Source of the DNA: Magnolia sinica
Taxonomy: Eukaryota > Streptophyta > Magnoliopsida > Magnoliales > Magnoliaceae
DNA length: 64,000 bases
Direction: 5' to 3'
NCBI RefSeq assembly: GCF_029962835.1
Contig: NC_080577.1
Location: 26,208,501-26,272,500 of the forward strand
Shown here: piece by piece, positions 11,399 through 22,815 of the stretch
Position numbering within the stretch: position 1 is the first letter of the stretch
How the letters are laid out: each line of letters opens with the position of its first letter
The notes under the pieces: model-generated
What the model was told of the DNA's origin: nothing
The model's database searches: none
The model's input: only the letters and a program-made list of their open reading frames with translations
Translations under genes and position numbers: made by a program

Positions 11399-12795
11399 GT
11401 GGCCGATCACTTTTCTTGCCTTAATACCTCTGATTCCCTTGAGGCTACCCATATCAATGATATGTTCCCTGATGAACAACTGTTCAGAGTCTCCCATTCA
11501 CCTTGGTTTGCTGATATCCCTAATTATCTTGCCACAGGTTCCATACCGACACATTGGACTGCACAAGATAAGAAGAAATTCTTTACCAAAGTACACAACT
11601 TTTTCTGGAATGATCCATGTTTGTTTAAATATTGTCCAGACCAAATCCTGAGGAGATGTGTGCCAGACGATGAGCATCAGAGTGTCATCTCCTTTTGTCA
11701 CTCACAGGCCTGTAGTGGTCACTTTTCTGCTAAAAAGACCACGGGAAAGATTTTGCAGTGTGGTTTTTATTGGCCCACTATGTTCAGGGACACTCATGAG
11801 TTTTGCAAAGCTTGTGAGCGTTGTCAGAAATTGGGAGCGTTGTCCCGTCGAAATATAATGCCCTTGAATCCCATTCTCATCATCGAGGCATTTGATTGCT
11901 GGGGCATTGATTTTATGGGACCATTCCCCCAATCTTTTGAAAATCTATATATTTTGCTCATTGTAAACTATGTCACTAAATGGGTTGAAGCGATTCCGTG
12001 TCGGAATAATGACCATCGCATGATCATTAAATTCTTAAAAGAGAACATCTTTTCCCGATTCAGAACGCCTCGAGCTATCATTAGTGATGGGGGCTCACAC
12101 TTTTGCAATAGGTCATTCGAGAGTTTAATGAAGAAATACGATATCTCTCATAAGGTGAGCACCCCATATCACCCATAGACAAGTGGGCAAGTTGAGATTT
12201 CCAACAGGGAGATCAAACACATTTTGGAGAAAACGGTTAACCCTGACCATAAGGATTGGTCAATCGATTGACTGATGCCTTATGGGTTTACCGTACTGCG
12301 TTTAAAACCCATATTGGAATGTCTCCCTTTAGACTTGTCTATGGGAAGGCTTGCCACTTGCCTGTGGAGTTGGAACATAGAGCCTACTGGGCAATCAAAA
12401 AATTGAATTTCAATCTGGACAACGCTGGCTCACTACGCAAACTTCAGTTGAATGAACTCGAAGAAATCCGTAACGATGCATACGAGAACTTAAGAATTTA
12501 TAAGGACAGAATGAAGGCGTTTCATGACCAACGTATTCTACGAAAATCATTCACACCTGGTCAGAAAGTCATTTTATATAATTCTCGATTACATCTCTTT
12601 CCAGGTAAGCTTCGATCTCGTTGGACTGGCCCTTACATTGTGGTCACTGCGTATCCTCATGGGGCCGTTGAGATAAGAGATCCTGACAATGGCAAGGAGT
12701 TTAAAGTAAATGGACATCGCTTAAAGCCATTTGTCGAGAAATTTAATTCAGAGGACATGTCCATATCTCTGACTGATCCTGTTTACCAGGATTGA
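11399..12795 (+). pseudogene. Athila integrase (stop and frameshift)
   Basis: The first frame (11399-12178) has the zinc-binding region (GHFSAKKT ... CKACERCQKLG) and the catalytic core with Asp in CWGIDFMGPFP and Asp in AIISDGGSHF. A TAG at 12176-12178 interrupts just before the catalytic Glu region (TSGQVE), and a frameshift leads to the second frame (12256-12795). That frame carries the core end ([22 protein letters not shown]) and a C-terminal module with SRWTGPYIV. Integrase inserts the cDNA into host chromatin. Catalytic residues can be recognised in all three positions, but the protein cannot be made intact. Confidence 0.9.
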
Positions 12796-14040
12796 TCTCC
12801 TAGTCTGATGGAGGTATAGGTAGGTTTCCTGTTTTCATAAGGCTAAGGTAGTTTGCTTTATGCTGTTATAGGTTAATTTGCTTTCTACATTATTTTAGGA
12901 TAATTTTCTTTTGTTGGTTTCTCACTTGTGCTGACTTGCTTTCATGTTAAGATCTTTGTGTAAAAGCTTCTTGAATCCCTCGTCCAGGTACAATCTTCCC
13001 ATCACTTCTCATTTACTTTCATTGTCTTATGTACATTGTGAGCATAGCTTTTACATTGAGGACAATGTAGATTTTTGGTTGGGGGTTGACGGGAGATTAG
13101 GTGACCTAATCAGTGTTTTCTTAGTCTTGAGCAAAAAATTAAAATTGTGAAAATTTTTAAATTTTTCTGGATTTTCTTGTGATTTTGAAGTAATTTTGAC
13201 AACCATCTTTGATTTAGAATTACAGGATACAGAATGTTGGTGATTTACTACTCTTGAACTTAGTTATCTGTTAGATTTCACCGTTACGTTCGAATTATTA
13301 ATCCATGATTAGAAATTGTAAACATTGATTGAGTCATGATTTCACATCTCGCTTACACATTGAGGTTTCAGTTCGATATTGAATGATTAACTTAGTAATC
13401 ACTAAGCATGTAAGGAACCAGCCTGGAAAAATTGCCTGTCATGATCAATTGAAGAAAAAGAAAATACCTATCAAAACACATAAAAATAGATACCTTTGTA
13501 AAGGGTTGGGCGAATAATCTTCACCATAGGGTTGCTCCCTATAGGTGTAGATTTAATTCCCCATGGTTAATATGTGAAGAGAGTTGGGTATATAGTCTTC
13601 ACCATAGGTTTGCTCCCTATAGGTAAAGATTTTATTCTCCTCCTAGGCATTGCTTTTAATGAAAAAATCAAAAGCTGGAAGAATGAAAAGAAGATCTATG
13701 AGGCAAGTTTTAGTTTACATTTTGGTTATCATGAATTCTCTTATTGGTTACCAATGCTATTATGAAATAGCAAAATGAATTTTGATGCTGATAAGCCGAG
13801 ATTACACTATACACTCAGGGAACTTAATGTTTAGAATTGTTCTAATTGATAGATTAATACCTTTGAACTTGATTATGAAGTCTACCATGCGCTTGTGTCC
13901 AGGAGAAATTAATGTTCAACATTCATAATCTTAGACTTCTAATATCTGGATTGTTTTAAAAAATCACTCGAGTTTATAGAAATTGTCCTGTAATTCTCAA
14001 CTTATTTTTCACACACTTTACTCGGGACTAGCAAATTGCT
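12796..14040 (+). other. Athila 3' internal region, no coding frame
   Basis: Between integrase and the 3' LTR there are 1.25 kb with no frame longer than about 68 residues. Athila elements often carry an envelope-like frame here; none is recognisable. The stretch contains a second copy of the polypurine tract at 13077-13088 and a duplicated phrase 'cttcaccatagg.ttgctccctatagg' at about 13520 and 13597. Confidence 0.75.
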
Positions 14041-14052
14041 GGTTGGGGGTTG
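14041..14052 (+). other. Polypurine tract of Athila element
   Basis: GGTTGGGGGTTG abuts the 3' LTR start (TGTTGAGG at 14053), the normal position of the plus-strand primer. The identical 12-mer also occurs at 13077-13088. Confidence 0.8.
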
Positions 14053-16181
14053 TGTTGAGGGTCAAATATTGCATATTAGACCCCATTTATTACCTAGATT
14101 TATGAGCATGATACTGTTTAATGCCCTGCTTTAATCATGTTTGTAATGCAATGTGTATTTAGGAGTTTGGACTACAAAAGGGTGTTGAAAGCATGAAATT
14201 AACACTCTGATGACACCAATGCAAGGGATGGACTCTAGGGGACCAAGATCAAGGATTTACACACTAGAGATCAGAGAAATTCCAACCATTCACCTTAAAC
14301 AGGCCTAAAAGACGTCTAGAATGAAAGATTACAGGGTTTTCACCATCTGATTGGCTTAAAACTTTATACAGGTCCTGAGGACTCTAAGTTAACCGTACAC
14401 ATCGAATTTCAGCCAGTGGATCCCTCTGAAAGTGGCCCAACGGACAAATCAGCCCTTAAACTGAGGATTTCAAGCCCACCTGATATCTGGATATGTTTCA
14501 ATCCTGGTATCAACCCCTTAAATGGGGAGACAAAACGAATGGATGGATTAGATGGCTCGTACACATCACATTGAACCCCACCTGGGTTGTGCGTGCATAG
14601 TGCACCACTGCACTCGCCGTGCACCGGTCCCGGATTCTTGGTCCAAGTCGGTTTGACCGACTATCCAGTCAAAAATGGAAATCTCCGTTTTTAGTGTTTG
14701 CACAGAGGCCGTGAACGGACGGTTGTGGGCCACCATGATGATCTGAAGGTACGATCTGGACCGCCCATTAAAACCCCAAGGTCTGTTTTAACAAAGCCTA
14801 GAGGACGGAATTTTAGGAGACAGCAGTTATCCGGTTTTTAGCCTTCAAACGCAGGATGGACGGCTGAATAGAAAATCCATGGGCCACACCAAAAACTATC
14901 CAAAACCAACCATTCTTAATCGAAATTTTTATATTAATTTGGTGAACGGCATGGATTTCTCAAAAGATATCTGAATTGGGCCCCACCAAGAGCTCAGCGC
15001 AGCCCTTGCGCAAGAAGCTTCGTCCGGGAAAATCGGAAATTGCATGCAGTTGCGGGCCACCGTCCATGATCGGATTGATAATCCATACCATTCAACCTCT
15101 TGAAAGGGTGGTCCTAACTCTATCCATGATGTCAGTTTCGAAATAATTGGATAGTCAGTCAAGCAAATCGAGTTCAAAAGCAGGGTGTTTTCACTCCTTT
15201 CTGCGCACGCCGCGTCTCTGCTGCGGAATCTTCTCACCGACTGTTGCTGCGCAAAGACCTGATGAATTCAGTTTCTCCACCGCCCCTGACACCTATAAAA
15301 CAGAGAGAGAACGTGAGAGGAGGGGATCAAATCTCGGTTTGGGACGTGGATGCACAAGAAAGAAAGAGAGAAAGTTCAGATTTATTTTCTTCTTTTACTG
15401 TTTTATGATGTTTATGAGATCCAGCCTAATTATTTTGGGCTAAACCCCTTAGCTAGGGCTAAGAGGTGAAGCTTGTGGTGTGATGGGAACGATTCTATGG
15501 TTTTGATTCATGTTATGGCTTTGATTCATGTTAGACTAAATTGAAGTTGATTTAGTTTGATTAATAGGAATGCTTATAGTTTTTAATGGTTTGTTGTGAC
15601 TAAAATTACAATAGATCTGCGATAGCTTTGAGCATGTTCTTAGCATTATAGGGTTTATGAATTTGGGAACCCTGTTGGTCATCATCGTCTCCTAGGCATG
15701 GTTGGATGACGGAACTCTTCCTGACATTCATACACCACTCAGATTGGGTGTGAATTAGTTTGATTCTGTTGTCTGCTTTGTCTCATGGGCATGATTTTAT
15801 GATGGAATCCATTCTAAGTTACACCCGTCTGATCTCTTGAAAACTAGATTAAATAAAGTTAAGAATTGATTTTCAGGTTATATCCTCCAATTGGATGAAG
15901 ATGGGACTCGAAGTCCAGTTGAGTTCATGAATCGACCGTAGATCTCCCTGATCTCTACAAGTGGATCCTCTGAATCCCTAGTTTCCTACCTCTGAATTCT
16001 TTAAGTTTTAGATTAATATTTCACCATTATTCCCTCAAATTCATTCAATTTAGATTTCATCTTAGTCTAATTCTAGTTCTATTTAGTTTCAGATTACGTA
16101 CAGGTTTCAGTCCCTTGGGATTCGACCTCGGTCTCACCGAGTTTATTACGACATCACAACCCTATACTTAGGGAGTGAACA
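14053..16181 (+). repeat. Athila 3' LTR
   Basis: A 2,129-bp repeat collinear with 4314-6441, with the same TG start and CA end and followed directly by the GCCTT target duplication. Substitutions are scattered over it, suggesting an insertion that is not recent. A patch at about 14921-15022 is unrelated or strongly diverged from the matching part of the 5' LTR. The TATA box copy is at 15294-15300. Confidence 0.95.
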
Positions 16182-16186
16182 GCCTT
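16182..16186. repeat. Right target-site duplication (GCCTT) of Athila element
   Basis: A perfect copy of 4309-4313, directly after the final CA of the 3' LTR. Confidence 0.95.
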
Positions 16187-17385
16187 ACGCAGGTTCCGCG
16201 TTTCTTCGGCGTTTGCGTATTTGTCTGACCGAGTCATGAACTCCGACAAAGTTTCGGGGGATTCTTGTCTAGGGATGCCAGAAACAGCTTATCCCTCACA
16301 CCTTACATGATGGAATTAAGTGTTGTTTTCTCCGAATATTTTCGAACTTGGAGCGATTCGAAGTTGAATTGTTTGATGTAATCTTTCAGTAACTCTCCCT
16401 CCTTTTGGACTATGTTGTTCAGATGCACTGGAGGTTTCAACTTCTTTTTTCCGCCAATAAAATTGGTAAGGAAGACGTCACTAAGTTCTTTGAAGGTTCG
16501 AATGGACTTCGGTTTCAACTGTTTGAACCAAAGTCGAGCTACATCGACTAAGGTGAGGGAGAAGGCCCGGCACATCACGGCGTCCGAGGCATCATGTAGT
16601 TCCATGTACGTTCGGAAGCATTCGATGTGCTCAGTTGGGTCGGTTTTACCCGTGAAAGGTGTAATTTACGAAAGACGGAACCTTTCCAGTAGTCGAGCCT
16701 GCATTACTTCCTCCACAAACGGGGACGCTTTTGTTTCGGGTCGATTCTGACGCAAATCCCGACCCTACTTCACGTCTTCAATCTCCTCTCATACCTCCCT
16801 CCTGAAATCTTGAAGGTCGATTTTCCAAGGTTCGTTACTTTCGGCCATTCCCTCGACCGGAGGTCGACTGCGCCTCCGCCGATCGATTTCATGTCAGAGG
16901 TAAGTAAGGGGCAGCACAACAGTAGGGGAACGAGCGGGGGCCAGTTCGGACGGACCTTGGGGCTGACTTCTCTGAGGGATTGTCGGTTGCGGAGCGTCAG
17001 GCTTGGGATCGGCAACTTGCTGCGGGGCGTTAGTCGTCTGAACACCCGACGGAACTTCCTGCCGGTGTATCTGTTCCAACAGCTGTTTCATGACGTTGAT
17101 GTTGGATCTGAGTTCCTGGACCTCTTTATCCAGTCGCCCATTACTTTGATTCCGCTGAGTGTTCCTCGTCCCAGCAGAGGTCGCTGGTCGAGCAGTAGAA
17201 TTCTGACTTTGATTCCCTCGAACAGCGTTTGCATCCGATGGCTCAACGGCGACAGCCTCATTCGAATCTTCTGGGACCATTCTTCTAGTAACCACCATTA
17301 AAGCACGTTTTTCAACCTCTGAATAGAGCGTAGGAAACGAATTTTTGTATCGGTTTTCACAGACGGCGTCAAACTGTTGATGCAA
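16187..17385 (-). pseudogene. Tat element gag, N-terminal and capsid part
   Basis: Minus-strand gag upstream of the Athila insertion. An ATG at 17298 (MVVTRRMVPEDSNE) is the likely start; the frame is open further up to 17385 (HQQFDAVCENRY) without a convincing ATG. A proline- and glutamine-rich N-terminal region ends in TYL and a TGA near 16894. The frame resumes with further stops into the capsid domain (16605-16303): MELHDASDAVMCRAFSLTL, ARLWFKQLKPKSI, FKELSDVFLTNFIG and EGELLKDYIKQFN, which is the standard Tat-type retrotransposon gag domain. It ends at the Athila insertion point; the zinc knuckle part is at 3819-4308. Confidence 0.88.
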
Positions 17386-17479
17386 AAATCTAGTCCACTC
17401 CCTTGTAGACCTTCGAGTACCTGCACAGGAAGAAGATAAAGGAGACCCTGGCTAGAGCGGGGGACCCTCCGATGCCAAA

Positions 17480-18163
17480 GTCAGGATAGGAATCTGGGTC
17501 TTATAGCATTGAGGGGTTCGGGGAGAGAGTTTTTGCGTACCTTTCATCCTTGGAGTCTCTCCTATTTATAGGAGAAGGGGGATCCCGCCGTATGAGGATT
17601 CTTTCCCGATATATTGGAGATTTGATTTAGATGGTGTTATGTTTACGGATACTTCCCGATCCTGAGATTTTTGGGACCGGGGATCCTTTTACAAGATTCT
17701 CGGGATAGTGTTTAAGATTACACTGTCTCTCCTATACTTGGCTCGGCCTCAATAGATTCGTAATCTCTGCTGGCTTACATAGGAGACTTTTTGCCTACTG
17801 TCGGATGAAACTGAGTCGGTTCAGGACCGATGTTTTTCTTCTATCCGATAGCCGATACTACAACCAACTATACATAGGTCGTTTTCATAATCGATCAGGT
17901 AGCTTTCTGATTTGCGAGCTTTAATAGGTCTCTTTAGACATTGCTGCCTCGTTAACCGAGTCAACTTAATGTGTCCTATACTTGCCTAAGGCTCTCGACT
18001 CTCAACTTCGGTCGAAATTCATTTCCTACAAATCCGAACAAGTCTCTCCTTTGGCTTTATCTTGCTCGATCCGAACTATTGGCTCGGATCCTTCGATCAG
18101 TTTTAGTAGAGTTGGTCCATTCCATAACTGAGTCTCCGAACTTGTCATATTTTTTCCTCAACA
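17480..18163 (-). repeat. Tat element 5' LTR (inner boundary uncertain)
   Basis: Read on the minus strand, the LTR starts TGTTGAGGAAAAAATATGAC at 18163. A TATA-like TATAAATA sits at 17580-17573, inside a small palindrome (CTCCTATTTATAGGAG). The inner end is not certain. A segment reading TGGCATCGGAGGGTCCCC on the minus strand at about 17477-17460 is in the primer-site position, so the LTR probably ends just right of 17478. The matching 3' LTR lies outside the window, so the boundaries cannot be confirmed. Confidence 0.6.
17573..17580 (-). promoter_or_regulatory. TATA box of Tat 5' LTR
   Basis: TATAAATA on the minus strand, about 100 bp before the probable primer site and centred in a perfect inverted repeat; probable promoter of the Tat genomic RNA. 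Confidence 0.5.
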
Positions 18164-18720
18164 ATTAGTTTTACTTCCTAGGGCTATTTTAAATCAATTT
18201 CATTAAGCTATCTCTACAATACGTCGTATAAGTGTGTTTTTCTCGTAAATGACAAAAAAGCACCCCCAATGAGTTTATAAGCAAAAATGGCCCACTGAGC
18301 TTGGCAATTTACAAAAATACCCCTAAAAGTTTCTTTCTCAATCCGTAGCTAAAATAAATGATAAGCCAATGATGTACATGTATCTATTTATACATTACCA
18401 GAAGTGTTTATGAGGTTTGCTAGATTGTACGTATCAGAGTGTATTGCTTTAGCCATCAATGATCCAAACCGTTATATGATGGGCACTGTAATAAATGGAA
18501 GATTCTAAAGGAAAATCCTAGATAGAAACATATCAACCCTTTGATTTTTTAAATGTTAAGTGGACTATCCATATCCAAAGGAAAAGGGTGGAATGATAAA
18601 GAGGTTAAAATATCCTAATTGCGGGTGCCATGTGGCCCCACAACTTCAAACGGATCTATGACCAGTAAACTTAGAAAGTTGGTGGTACAGGATTCGTGCT
18701 CTACTGTCTACTCTATTGGT
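18164..18720. other. Intergenic, nothing recognised
   Basis: AT-rich DNA outside the Tat LTR with no coding frame and no repeat that I can place. Fragments such as 'gtgccatgtggccccac' near 18626 resemble pieces of the MITE family described below. Confidence 0.5.
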
Positions 18721-18729
18721 TGGTGCCAT

Positions 18730-19000
18730 GTGAGCCCCACCATGATGTATTAGTTTTATTTACGTTGTCAATCTACTTTGGCGAGCTCATTTTAAGGCAT
18801 GAACCTAAAACGAGGCAGATCCAAATCTCAGGTGGACCACACCCCCTAGAAAATAAATGTTAGTGGCCTTAGAAGGTTTTTAACAGTGAGCATTCAATCA
18901 CCACTATATTTCCTGGTGTGATTCACCCAATATTTGGATCTACCTTATGAAAAATTGGAAGATGGTGTGGATAGGCGAGGATTGTGTCCTACCCTCTCTG
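18730..19000. mobile_element. MITE fragment (GTGGGCCCACC family)
   Basis: This segment contains family landmarks in order: 'gccccaccatgatgta', 'gctcattttaaggcatgaacc', 'gatccaaatctcaggtggaccacacc' and 'cattcaatcaccac'. Its right half is truncated near 'ggaagatggtgtggata'. No coding capacity. Confidence 0.6.
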
Positions 19001-19006
19001 GCTAGG

Positions 19007-19262
19007 CAGGCCCACCATGATGTATCTGTTTATCCATGCCATCTATCCCTTCTCTCATATTGTGCACAAAATAAAGGCAGATCCAACGCCTAAGTGGACC
19101 ACATCGTATAATGAGCTTGGGCTGCATTAAATGCCAGAGATATTTGTGTCATATTCCACTTGAACGTTGGATGTGCCTCGTTTTTATGCATGTACCTTAA
19201 AATAATCCGAATAATATGAAGAGGAGATGCATGGAATGGATAAACATCACGGTGCGCCCACT
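19007..19262. mobile_element. Short MITE copy with inverted ends
   Basis: The left end reads 'ggcccaccatgatgtatctg..ttatccatgcc'. The right end reads as its reverse complement ('tggaatggataaacatcacggtgcgccc'). The internal phrase 'gatccaac..ctaagtggaccacat' matches other copies. About 255 bp, an internally deleted copy. Confidence 0.6.
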
Positions 19263-19830
19263 CACACAACTGTCCGTTCGAAGCTAGAGACGGGTGAGGG
19301 TAGGACGCAGTACGCGTCCGTGGAAAAGATACATGACATGAATCATCGTGGCCCTACAGAGTACCGATGTCGCTGCTGGCAGGTCAGCGCTGCAATCTAC
19401 GTCCAGAGCCCAATTGGAACTAGAGACAGATTTGTCTCAAATCACAGCATCCTTTCCTTTTTCCTTTTGCCTTTTTACTTTTTTCCTTTTTCCTGCTCAA
19501 ATGGGCCGAACCAGATATAGCCCGCCGAACCAGGTGCTACCGCAGACTATCATACGGGGTTCATTATGATTTATATTTTATCAGCTTCGTCCATCCAATT
19601 TACCGGATAAACTTAGGACTTGGTACGAGAAAAAAAAATGCAGAATCAAGACCCTCGGCTTGCAACAAGCAGAAAAATACTGCTTTACTGCATCGTAATT
19701 GATCTATGTCAGTGGTGACGTTGTTAGTACTACTATATTATTCAGTGTGTGATGATGTGTTCCAACTAGAATGCAAAAAACTGGGTTTTTCTGCTAGTGC
19801 TAAGGAGAGTATCCGGATTAAAAGATGAAG
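19263..19830. other. Intergenic, nothing recognised
   Basis: Two overlapping open frames of 97 and 73 codons start at 19227 and 19348, but they overlap the MITE end, lack any recognisable domain and end in a TTTCC-rich tract. I do not call a gene here. Confidence 0.4.
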
Positions 19831-19834
19831 CATA

Positions 19835-20155
19835 TTTAAAGCCCAAGTGGACCACACCAATGTTTACCATTGAAAATTTCTAGGAGCTGCAAAAGTTTTT
19901 TTTTTTTTTATCAGGGTGATGTTTGTTTTCTTCCTTCTCACCCATATCTGTATAATCTTATGAATAGGTTCGATGACAAATAAACATCAATGTGAGTTCT
20001 AGCAACGTTTCAACTGTGGAAATTATTATTCTCAGTGTTTCATGTGGCAGTGTACACTTGAGCTCTGGATATGTTTAAATTTTGAGTTCACCTCCTAAAA
20101 TGATGCAAAGAAGCAGATGAACCGTATCGATAAATTACATGCGTTTATAGTTGGC
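19835..20155. mobile_element. MITE fragment (GTGGGCCCACC family)
   Basis: Landmarks are 'gcccaagtggaccacaccaatg', a poly-T insertion near 19890, 'aggttcgatgacaaataaacatcaatgtg', 'tgtacacttgagctctggatatg' and 'cctcctaaaatgatgcaaa'. The first terminal inverted repeat is missing or heavily degraded. Confidence 0.55.
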
Positions 20156-21260
20156 CCGACAGAGTTTTATTAGTAGTATGATGAAATCGTCCTGAGTAAC
20201 TCTCATCGGTGCGCACGGACTCGACAGTGGCATTTTCGAGAATCTTCTGTAAAAAATCTTCTTTAAAACTTAAAAAATAGAAAAAAAGAGAAATGGTCCA
20301 GTGCTCTCATGGTACATGTAAATATGGTACAATCGAACCATCTTGGCTGCCCAACATGTCCAGCCAAGTGTTAAAAAAAAAAAAAAAAAAAAAAAGAGCC
20401 GACAGGATGGTCCTCTCCATAAGTTGTCCATCTTCTCTTTAGCCATTCATTTTTTCCATTGTTTTTATAGCTACATGTTTTAAGCCAAAAATCAAAACCG
20501 TAGCAAGAAGATCCAAGTTCCAGATTTAAATGAAACAACGGCGGAGATAGAAGGCCCAATACCAACACGTCGCCGATGGCAAGTTGAGAGAATGCCAAAG
20601 ATGATGACAGTGATGCCGCCTATTTTCCTATCCACGTCTTCCGTGTATGTTATCCACCGGTTTTCTAGTCCCCATCACATCTTCCATATACCGCGAGCTT
20701 GGAAATCCAAAAACCAACTCTTCTGTATGTATATGTGTACTTGTGTGAGAGAGAGGATGTCTTAAGTCTAGCTAGTTGGACTGAAATCCAACCCTTCTAG
20801 TAGGTGAGCCCCCACAATGAAGATCACTAATGGTAAAATTCATCCCTATATACATATCAGGTGGATCACACCATAGAAAACAATGTCCAACCATTGATAA
20901 ATAGCAAATGCAAATGTCGTCCATTAGATCAGTAGATATAGATAATTTTTTCACTTGGTGATTCTCAGGATAGGGCCCACTTATTGGCCGGCTTGGATCC
21001 AAAATTTTGGATTTGAAGAGAGAGAAAGAGAGAGGCCAGAGTGAGGGAGGAGAAGTGTAATTTTTCTCTCAACGTGAGTTTTATTTGAGTAGGAATGGTA
21101 GTCCTTGTCCAAGTAGAAAGGCAAGGGACCCAGCTATAGTATAGAAGGATCGCCGAGTTTTTATATCCGTCCAAATTTTTCTACGGTTAATGGAAAGGGT
21201 GAGAACTATATCTATCAGGAACTCAGATTGGACCATGACCCTCCAATACCAAGAAAAGCT
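20156..21260. other. Intergenic with A-tract; nothing coding recognised
   Basis: A 24-base A run lies at about 20371-20394. Open frames here are short, overlapping and without motifs. A few MITE-like phrases ('gtggatcacaccatagaaaac' near 20862) occur in degraded context. Confidence 0.45.
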
Positions 21261-21261
21261 C

Positions 21262-21635
21262 GTTGGCCCACAATGATGTACATGTTTTATCCACGCCGTC
21301 ACCATTTTTTTGGCTCATTTTTGGACATGAGCTAAAGATTGAATGCCTACAATGAAAAACTCCCGAGGTTCATTATAATGTTTATTTTCCATCTAACCTG
21401 TCGATAAGGTCAAGAAAACCTGGATGAAGGGAAAACACAAATATTAAGTCGATCCAAAACTTTTGTGGCCCCGAAGTTCTTGATGGTAGTCGTTCAATCA
21501 CCATTGTTTACCGTAGGGTGGTCCAGCTGCAGTAAGGATCTAGTTCATTTTTTGCCTCATGCTATAAAATGGCCCGGAAAAACAGATGAACAACATAGAT
21601 AAAACACCTACATCACGATGGAACCATTGGAACTT
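21262..21635. mobile_element. MITE copy (GTGGGCCCACC family)
   Basis: The left end is 'ttggcccacaatgatgtacatg..ttatccacgccgtc'; the right end is its near reverse complement 'agataaaacacctacatcacgatgg'. The middle has 'cctggatgaagggaaaacacaaatat', 'gatccaaaacttttgtggcc' and 'cgttcaatcaccattg'. Confidence 0.7.
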
Positions 21636-21691
21636 CCGCACGCCCAACGTCACCTTTCCTGATGAAGTGGTTATAAATGCGAGAATAGGTC

Positions 21692-22198
21692 ACGAGGGAA
21701 CAGATTAGGTGTTACCCTGGGCCCACCTTAATGATTTATTGTATATCCACGCCATCCATCTAATTTTCCCCGCCCATTTTAGATACTAGTCCTAAAAATT
21801 AAGTAGATCCAAATCTCAGGTGGACCATACCACAGTGCCAATTGAATGTTCACCATTAAAAACTTACAAGGGCCTCATTTAAGAATATACTTAATGCTTA
21901 TTTTCCATCCAACCCATTGATAAGGTCAATAAGAACAGTATGAAGAGAAAATACAAATATCAGCTTGATACAAAACTTTTGTAGCCTATAAAAATCTTTT
22001 AATGGTCATTCACCACTTTTCCAATGGTACAGTCCACCTGAGATTAGATCTACTTAAGTTTTTTTGATAACATCAGCTGAAAAATCGGATGGACGGCGTG
22101 GAAATACATAAAATTTATGGAGGTAGGCCCCACAAGGCAAGAGTAACACCCACTAAGGTGTTATCGGGTAACCTAATCCGCTTTCTGTAACGAGGGAA
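21692..22198. mobile_element. MITE copy with 9-bp direct repeats and extended termini
   Basis: The body has 'gggcccaccttaatgatttattg' on the left and 'gatggacggcgtggaaatacat' on the right. Outside the body the ends read 'attaggtgttaccc' (left) and 'gggtaacctaat' (right), an inverted pair. A perfect 9-bp direct repeat ACGAGGGAA flanks at 21692-21700 and 22190-22198, as expected for a Mutator-type target duplication. The two termini differ by a small gap. Confidence 0.7.
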
Positions 22199-22412
22199 AG
22201 GACTTTTTCACACGTCATTGTTAATCAAATTCAAATCAACATTTTTCAACCGTATTTGTAAATGATAAGTGACTAATGTAAATATATTTAAAGCAATCAG
22301 TTCTCTCTCCATTCACCAAAGTGCAAGCGGTTATCTGATAAATTCCCATTTATTTATCTCTACTCTTTCTCCTCCTTTTCTTTTCAAGTTCATGCACTGT
22401 TATGCTAGGTTG

Positions 22413-22815
22413 GGCCCACCGTCCTGTCTATTCATTTTGTATGGTCATTTTAGGACATGCCACCAAAAATGAGATAGATCCAAAACTCAAGTAAACCATA
22501 CCACATGAATAATAAGGAAACCGAAAATTGAGGTGGATCCAAAACTCAAGTGCGCAATACCAGGGGAAATTTTGAGAAAAAAGTTTCCTATCATTCCCAC
22601 TCCGATGAAGTGTAAACATGAAAAATTATTCCAATACATAACTTTTATGGTTATAAAAATATTTCAACGGTGGTCACTGAATCCCTATTATTTTCTTTCA
22701 TATGGCCCACTTGAGTTTTAGATCTACCTCATTTTAGGTCATATGTTCTAAAAAGATCTAGCAAAACGAATGGAATGGTGTGGATTTCTAACAAACATCA
22801 CAGTGGGTCCCACCT
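22413..22815. mobile_element. MITE copy (GTGGGCCCACC family)
   Basis: The left end is 'ttgggcccaccgtcctgtctattc' and the right end is 'tggaatggtgtggatttctaac..catcacagtgggtcccacc'. The phrase 'gatccaaaactcaagt' occurs twice (near 22478 and 22537), suggesting a small internal duplication. Confidence 0.65.

Larger units (their letters stand above)
4314..16181 (+). mobile_element. Athila-lineage Ty3/gypsy retrotransposon, structurally complete
   Basis: An 11.9-kb plus-strand element with TG...CA LTRs (4314-6441 and 14053-16181), a primer site complementary to the tRNA-Asp 3' end, a long T-rich leader, gag, protease, RT, RNase H and integrase, and a polypurine tract. GCCTT flanks both ends. The gag (LFPFSLKEKAKTWL, FFYDGL), protease (LLDLGASVNLIPYSVY) and RT (FMDDF, FGLCNAP) sequences are Athila-type. 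Several in-frame stops and frameshifts mean it cannot encode a full Gag-Pol. No envelope-like frame remains between integrase and the 3' LTR. It is inserted in opposite orientation into the gag of the Tat element. Confidence 0.95.
1..18163 (-). mobile_element. Tat-lineage Ty3/gypsy retrotransposon, 5' part (outer element)
   Basis: On the minus strand, read from right to left, come a 5' LTR (about 17480-18163), gag (from about 17385), protease, reverse transcriptase, RNase H, a second archaeal-type RNase H and integrase, running off the left edge at base 1. The order PR-RT-RNH-aRNH-INT with a dual RNase H is the signature of the Tat lineage. Gag is cut by the Athila element at 4314-16181, so about 6.3 kb of this element is in view. 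The 3' LTR lies left of the window, so its target duplication cannot be checked. All domains carry stops or frameshifts, making it a non-autonomous fossil. Domain assignment rests on conserved motifs read from the translations. Confidence 0.9.

Noticed and set aside
12796-14040. Envelope-like gene of the Athila element
   Set aside because: No frame over about 68 residues and no transmembrane-like segment with a plausible start was found.
19227-19569. Host gene candidate with two overlapping frames
   Set aside because: The start overlaps a MITE end, there is no domain, and the tail is a simple TTTTCC-rich run.
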